Shown piece by piece: positions 34,198 through 37,647 of a DNA stretch of 37,647 nucleotides; the first letter of the stretch is position 1; each line of letters begins with the position of its first letter. The notes below the pieces were generated by a model, which saw only the letters and a program-made list of their open reading frames with translations, did no database searches and was not told the origin of the DNA. Both the position numbers and the translations under genes were made by a program. The stretch is from Gammaproteobacteria bacterium. Its GTDB lineage: Bacteria > Pseudomonadota > Gammaproteobacteria > JAKBBU01. The stretch lies in assembly GCA_021773195.1 (NCBI GenBank), contig JAJFKN010000043.1:1-37647 (forward strand), in the 5' to 3' direction.

Positions 34198-34647
34198 TCA
34201 GGCCACTTCACTGATAAAATAAATAAATTTTTCCAGATTATTTTCAGCAAAACTAGGGGCTACATTATGGTCTAAATAAAATTCTCTAGGATGAAACTCA
34301 GCCAACTCGGCCAATACTAATCGCTCACTCCGTTGTGCTTCTGCACCTTCGCAATGTTTGGATTTTAGTTCAATTAGATTGCAATTCATTTTAGAAAAAT
34401 ACTCAGCCTTATGCCCTACTTCAAAAATACAATGCTTATGAATACAAAGATTGATTAATTTAGGTTGCTCATTCTTTAACCCCATTAACCGCAAACAGGG
34501 GATAAATTGACTTCCCCAGGGCAAGACCGAAGGAGTAAACCAGTATGTGTTTATTTTATCCATACAGCAATAATAGATAACGGTCGGTCGGTTGCAAGGT
34601 AAAAAATGACAAAGTAGTGCATATAAGCGATCTCTCACAAAGTCCAT
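34198..34647 (-). CDS. Orphan protein, paralogue of the gene at 33515-33874
   Basis: The 149-residue frame has a Cys-rich N-terminal part (LLCHFLPCNRPTVIYYCC) and then the region shared with the 33515 gene, beginning MDKINTYWFTPSVLPW. Because the shared part starts at an internal Met (ATG 34563), the true start may be there. The core has FIPCLRL, a Cys/His-containing strand (NLCIHKHCIFEVG), NCNLIELKSKHCEG and EFHPREFYLDHNVAPSF. No family is recognised. The two copies probably come from a local duplication, with divergence well beyond neutral noise in loops but conserved cores, which suggests both were kept under selection for some time. Confidence 0.6.
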   Translation of the reverse strand: MDFVRDRLYALLCHFLPCNRPTVIYYCCMDKINTYWFTPSVLPWGSQFIPCLRLMGLKNEQPKLINLCIHKHCIFEVGHKAEYFSKMNCNLIELKSKHCEGAEAQRSERLVLAELAEFHPREFYLDHNVAPSFAENNLEKFIYFISEVA

Positions 34648-34895
34648 TGCCTACTGTGGGCGCAGCCGGGCCTCTCAAAAGGCAGAAAAATGCAAGAATG
34701 AGAAAAATTTATTATAAATCAGATGATCAGTAGGTGTGAAAAATAGTTGGACGAACTATAAATTGCATTAACCTAGTCGGACAAAACCTTGTCTGGATAG
34801 GTCTGATAGAGTCTCTTAGGGGCCATCTATTAGCCCTCTAAGTGTAAAAAACGCAAAGGTCGGTAAAAAATATAATGCGACTAGTAGGTTAAAGT

Positions 34896-34923
34896 AAGAA
34901 TAGTGGCGTCCCCAAAGGGATTT
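34896..34923 (-). repeat. tRNA-Glu 3'-end direct repeat, left copy (attachment-site remnant)
   Basis: This 28-base stretch matches 36306-36333 with one mismatch. On the minus strand it reads as the 3' end of a tRNA-Glu (T-stem 3' strand, acceptor strand TGGGGAC, discriminator G and CCA) plus eight bases downstream. No complete tRNA follows. A perfect GATTTTC/GAAAATC hairpin (34919-34935) abuts it. The rest of the 34648-34952 gap shows no gene. Confidence 0.7.
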
Positions 34924-34952
34924 TCCATGAAAATCAAGTTAAATGGCTAACG

Positions 34953-36161
34953 CTACACTAACTGTGATAAAAAAGTCTGTGCTGGCACTATGGTAGGTTT
35001 GTGCATGGAAAAACAATCTTTATCCACATAGTCCATCTCAATGACTACTTGAAAAGCATGAGGTGCCTGGGTTTCTTCTTGAAAATAATACAAATGTTTA
35101 CTGATACTATGATTAGGGCCGTTTTTCACCTCTACCAAAAACCAAGGTTTTTGATCTCTTGTCACAACAAAGTCCACTTCCCGCTTTTCTAGATCTCTCA
35201 GGTAATATAAACCAAAATCACCTAATCCCTGATCATTCCAATAATCCGTGGCTTTTTTCAAATGGACTGCAATAAAATTCTCTGCGCGCGCACCTAGGTC
35301 TTGGAGGACAGACCAATCCCATAAATATATTTTTGGTTCTTTAATCAGTGAACGACTGATATTGCGCGACCAAGGTTTAATTAGAAAACAATAATAGAAG
35401 CTTGAAAGTGTTTCCACCCACCGATGGACCGTACTGCTACTTACTTTTAAATGCTTTGCCCACTGACTAAAATTCGCTGATTGAGAGCTTTGACTCTTGA
35501 GTAATTGAGTTAGAATATCCAATTTACTAATATCTTGGATTTGGCTGGCATCACGTATGTCTTCACGAATTAATTGTTGATGACGCAAGCGTTGCCAACG
35601 AAGGCTAAAGGAATCATCACCTTTAAGAAAGGGCTTAGGAAAGCCACCAAATTGTAATAACTGGCAATACTGTTCATGATCTATTGCCCTAGGAGCAACG
35701 ATGAGTTTTTTGTGAATATCTTGATGGATTAACTCAGCGATGGAAAGTGGATGCATATGATAAAGGAAATAACGCCCCATAAGACTATCACCACCAGACT
35801 TAAAAATATCAAGTCGTGCACTACCCGTCACTATAATCTTTGTCTGCTCATGATAAACATCATAAAACCCTTTAAGGAAATTTTTCCAATCGTAGTATTT
35901 ATGAATTTCATCAAAGGCGATAATAGGCTTTTTTTTATATAACTGTGTTAATCCTTCCGTTTCTACAATAGCGCGCGGCCCCTGCAGAATGAGCTGCTGA
36001 TGGTCGGGATTATCCCAATTTAAATAAATAAAATGATCCGTTAACGACTTGGCAGAAAGACTCGTGGTTGTCTTCCCCACCTGGCGCGGCCCTGCTAAAA
36101 ACATCATTTCATCGTTATGAGAAAAGTGGTGGGCAATAAGCTGATCGTATAATCTATCCAT
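34953..36161 (-). CDS. AAA+ ATPase with C-terminal DUF4143 domain
   Basis: The 402-residue protein belongs to the AAA_14/DUF4143 group, which is widespread in accessory DNA and whose role is poorly defined. N-domain: Walker A LAGPRQVGKTTTSL (about 22-35), Walker B KPIIAFDEIHKY (about 79-90), and a sensor-like KIIVTGSARLDIF. After a helical middle with a helix-turn-helix-like stretch (FSQWAKHLKVSSSTVHRWVETL), the C-terminal part has a restriction-endonuclease-like core: EVDFVVTRDQKPWFLVEVKNG, with acidic Glu-Asp and Glu-Val-Lys in the expected spacing. ATG 36161 is immediately preceded by two tandem palindromes. The gene lies entirely between two tRNA-Glu 3'-end repeats. Confidence 0.88.
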   Translation of the reverse strand: MDRLYDQLIAHHFSHNDEMMFLAGPRQVGKTTTSLSAKSLTDHFIYLNWDNPDHQQLILQGPRAIVETEGLTQLYKKKPIIAFDEIHKYYDWKNFLKGFYDVYHEQTKIIVTGSARLDIFKSGGDSLMGRYFLYHMHPLSIAELIHQDIHKKLIVAPRAIDHEQYCQLLQFGGFPKPFLKGDDSFSLRWQRLRHQQLIREDIRDASQIQDISKLDILTQLLKSQSSQSANFSQWAKHLKVSSSTVHRWVETLSSFYYCFLIKPWSRNISRSLIKEPKIYLWDWSVLQDLGARAENFIAVHLKKATDYWNDQGLGDFGLYYLRDLEKREVDFVVTRDQKPWFLVEVKNGPNHSISKHLYYFQEETQAPHAFQVVIEMDYVDKDCFSMHKPTIVPAQTFLSQLV

Positions 36162-36163
36162 AT

Positions 36164-36227
36164 GATCATTTTAACATCCATGTAAAAATGATCAAGATCG
36201 TTTTAGCATCCATGTGAAAATGATCAG
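36164..36227. promoter_or_regulatory. Two tandem palindromes abutting the ATPase start codon
   Basis: Two 32-base units, 36164-36195 and 36196-36227, share most bases. In each, GATCATTTT (or GATCGTTTT) pairs with AAAATGATC around CATCCATG, giving a nearly perfect inverted repeat. They begin three bases before the ATG of the minus-strand ATPase gene, so they lie in its leader. They could be an operator for autoregulation or an RNA hairpin that controls translation. Confidence 0.7.
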
Positions 36228-36305
36228 GATAAGAGTAACTTCTTGATATTTAATAACATATAGAGACCACTAGGCTGTGAGATAACAGTAACTGTGGAAA
36301 ATATG

Positions 36306-36333
36306 AAGAATAGTGGCGTCCCCAAGGGGATTT
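36306..36333 (-). repeat. tRNA-Glu 3'-end direct repeat, right copy (attachment-site remnant)
   Basis: Twenty-seven of 28 bases match 34896-34923. The tRNA-like part here runs three bases further (36314-36336 on the minus strand: T-loop TTCAAAT, T-stem CCCCT, acceptor TGGGGAC, G, CCA), but the rest of the tRNA is absent. The remainder of 36228-36601 contains no gene that I can support. Confidence 0.7.
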
Positions 36334-36628
36334 GAATGCAACATTACTATAATACTGCAGTGCTAAACAAGCCTACATCAGCCCTCACAAGACTAATAAA
36401 ATCATAGGGTTAAATAGCAATCAAGGAGATTATTCGTTAGTCCTATATGGCCTCAAATAGGCTCCTCAGTGCCCTTTTTCAGCCCGCAGAGTCCCGTGAG
36501 ATGCCCTTTAAATTTATTACTGAAGCACACAGAATAAAAAGACACCCCCTTTATATCCAAAAAATATCTATGCAAAATAGTTAAACTATAATTAAAACTC
36601 AGTGTATTATTTTAATAAGGGCAATGTA

Positions 36629-36967
36629 ATGAAAAATGAAACTTACCAAGCAATTTCTGAAATAGAAAATATCATTAGAGAGCAATTTGATGGGCATCAG
36701 TTTGAGTATAAATTTATTGAATCAGAGCAGCTTCATGATTATCAAATGTCGAAAAGAACCAATGGTTATTTAGAAATAAAACATATTAAGTTCTGCCCTC
36801 ATTATATTGATGATTATCGAAATTTATCTCCAAGAAAGAAAGATCAGGCGCATGAAAGTTTAAAGTTATTTTTAGAGAGAAACAGCCCTATCTTTAACGA
36901 AAAAGAGAGCCATGGCTCTGCTAAAGTTTATGAACTTACCGTCAGCTATTCTGATTTTTGTCCATAA
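36629..36967 (+). CDS. Small orphan protein in the integrase-proximal region
   Basis: The 112-residue product (MKNETYQAISEIENIIREQF to YELTVSYSDFCP) is soluble and charged, with a helical start, a middle strand region (HQFEYKFIESEQLHDYQ) and a Lys/Glu-rich helix. No family is recognised. ATG 36629 has AAGGG about eight bases upstream; the open frame extends to 36602. A TATAAT at 36587-36592 could be its -10 box but lacks a clear -35. It is AT-rich relative to the core genes and converges with the integrase, consistent with acquired DNA. Confidence 0.6.
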   Translation: MKNETYQAISEIENIIREQFDGHQFEYKFIESEQLHDYQMSKRTNGYLEIKHIKFCPHYIDDYRNLSPRKKDQAHESLKLFLERNSPIFNEKESHGSAKVYELTVSYSDFCP

Positions 36968-36995
36968 GCAATTTTTAAGCTAGTAAATAAAGCTA

Positions 36996-37647
36996 TTAAG
37001 TATGTTTTTCAAGGTAACTTCCCCAATCAGCCTTGGGTGTATATCCTGTTAGTGTACTCCTATCGGGAATCCATTTCCCATAGGTGCGCATAACCATCTC
37101 TGTAGTCTTATGCCCCATTTGTTTGGATACCCATAGCATGTTCTCTCCTTGCGAGAGTAAGGAAGAAGCGTAGGTATGGCGCATTTGATAGGGATTACGG
37201 TAACATACTCCTGCTTTTTTCAATAACGCACGCCAACGAGCTGCTATTTGGTAGGGACCTATAAAAGGTTGCTTTGTAAGCCTATCGTGAAAAATGTATT
37301 GGCCTTCTAAAAAAGTATATGATTTTTGCCTTTTCAGAGCCTCAAGTGCTGGGGATAATAGCATCACTTCTCGCTTACTCCCTTTAGTCTTGGTCTTTTC
37401 TTCTTCAATATTGTTAACACGGGTACGTTTGATTTTTACTTGACTATGAACCCAATCAATATCTTCCCACTTCAAAGCAATAACCTCGGAACTTCTCAAT
37501 CCAGTGAAAAAGCAAAATTGAAAAAAATTTCTTTCTAATGATTCTGCAGTATTAAGTATTGCATTAACTTCATCTCTATCAAAAGGATCGACCTCATAAT
37601 CAGACTCATGAGCATCCTGATGCACCCACTGTTTTACTTCAATTTGA
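36996..37647 (-). CDS. Tyrosine recombinase/phage-type integrase, C-terminal part (5' end outside window)
   Basis: Tyrosine integrases catalyse site-specific insertion and excision of mobile elements. The visible 216 residues cover the catalytic domain: box I Arg in CFFTGLRSSEVIALKWEDIDW, the beta-sheet KREVMLLSPALEAL, box II with Arg-His in YQMRHTYASSLLSQGENM, the Gly-His of SKQMGHKTTEMVMR and the Tyr nucleophile in RTYGKW. The frame is open to the last base, so the N-terminal arm- and core-binding domains lie outside; the first in-frame GTG at 37625 is not the start. It converges with the small orphan gene. The tRNA-Glu 3'-end repeats 0.7-2.1 kb away suggest a tRNA-targeting enzyme, but which element it served is not shown. 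Confidence 0.9.
   Translation of the reverse strand, partial: QIEVKQWVHQDAHESDYEVDPFDRDEVNAILNTAESLERNFFQFCFFTGLRSSEVIALKWEDIDWVHSQVKIKRTRVNNIEEEKTKTKGSKREVMLLSPALEALKRQKSYTFLEGQYIFHDRLTKQPFIGPYQIAARWRALLKKAGVCYRNPYQMRHTYASSLLSQGENMLWVSKQMGHKTTEMVMRTYGKWIPDRSTLTGYTPKADWGSYLEKHT

Noticed and set aside
34818..34845. Intrinsic terminator around CTTAGGGGCC/GGGCTAATAG-like symmetry
   Set aside because: The stem is imperfect and has no T-run on the transcribed side of either neighbour.
34896..34923. A tRNA-Glu gene
   Set aside because: Only the 3' end is present at both sites; no anticodon or D arm can be folded, so they are listed as repeats.

Overview
This window looks like the chromosome of a gammaproteobacterium. 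The evidence is a Pseudomonas/Legionella-style flagellar regulator set (FleQ, FleN, FliA), a System I cytochrome c maturation operon, SspA, SohB and a dnaX-ybaB-recR cluster. GC content is moderate, in the low forties by eye. Orphan proteins with an effector-like look (a membrane hairpin with a Ser/acidic tail, acidic or basic tails) suggest, by inference only, a host-associated member of the Legionellales (Legionella/Coxiella/Berkiella type). No rRNA gene, intact tRNA gene or CRISPR array was seen.

Layout. 0-3.3 kb (+): the 3' end of dnaX, then ybaB, recR, sspA and a YgjP-type metallopeptidase. 3.3-5.8 kb (-): an 838-residue orphan protein. 5.9-8.4 kb (-): a small accessory block with a MazEF/PemK-type toxin-antitoxin pair and a gene broken by two in-frame stops; a decayed copy of the gcdH 3' end lies at its far edge, so the block is bracketed by a duplicated gene end. 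8.4-17.1 kb (-): glutaryl-CoA dehydrogenase, a fused alpha/beta 2-oxoacid dehydrogenase E1, a GT4 glycosyltransferase, a GT87-like membrane glycosyltransferase and a four-gene polar amino-acid ABC importer. 17.2-20.3 kb (-): fliA, fleN, fleQ. 20.5-22.8 kb: a DHA2 drug exporter (-) and a lipoprotein (+). 23.2-28.9 kb (-): ccmABCDEFG plus a shortened ccmI; ccmH is absent from the operon. 29-31 kb (+): sohB and galE. From 31 kb to the end: accessory DNA with orphan membrane proteins, a paralogous gene pair, an AAA+/DUF4143 ATPase between two tRNA-Glu 3'-end direct repeats, and the end of a tyrosine integrase.

The most striking structure cuts across genes. It is a family of palindromic repeats with an invariant outer stem (CCCCGGA/TCCGGGG), a one-base bulge and inner arms that differ between copies but stay complementary. 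Solo copies lie between genes and, twice, in frame inside dnaX. Composite copies (1642-1741, 23052-23143, 31361-31496) have terminal inverted repeats around internal hairpins and show compensatory base changes. The in-frame dnaX copies recall Rickettsia palindromic elements; the solo/composite organisation recalls REP singlets and BIMEs.
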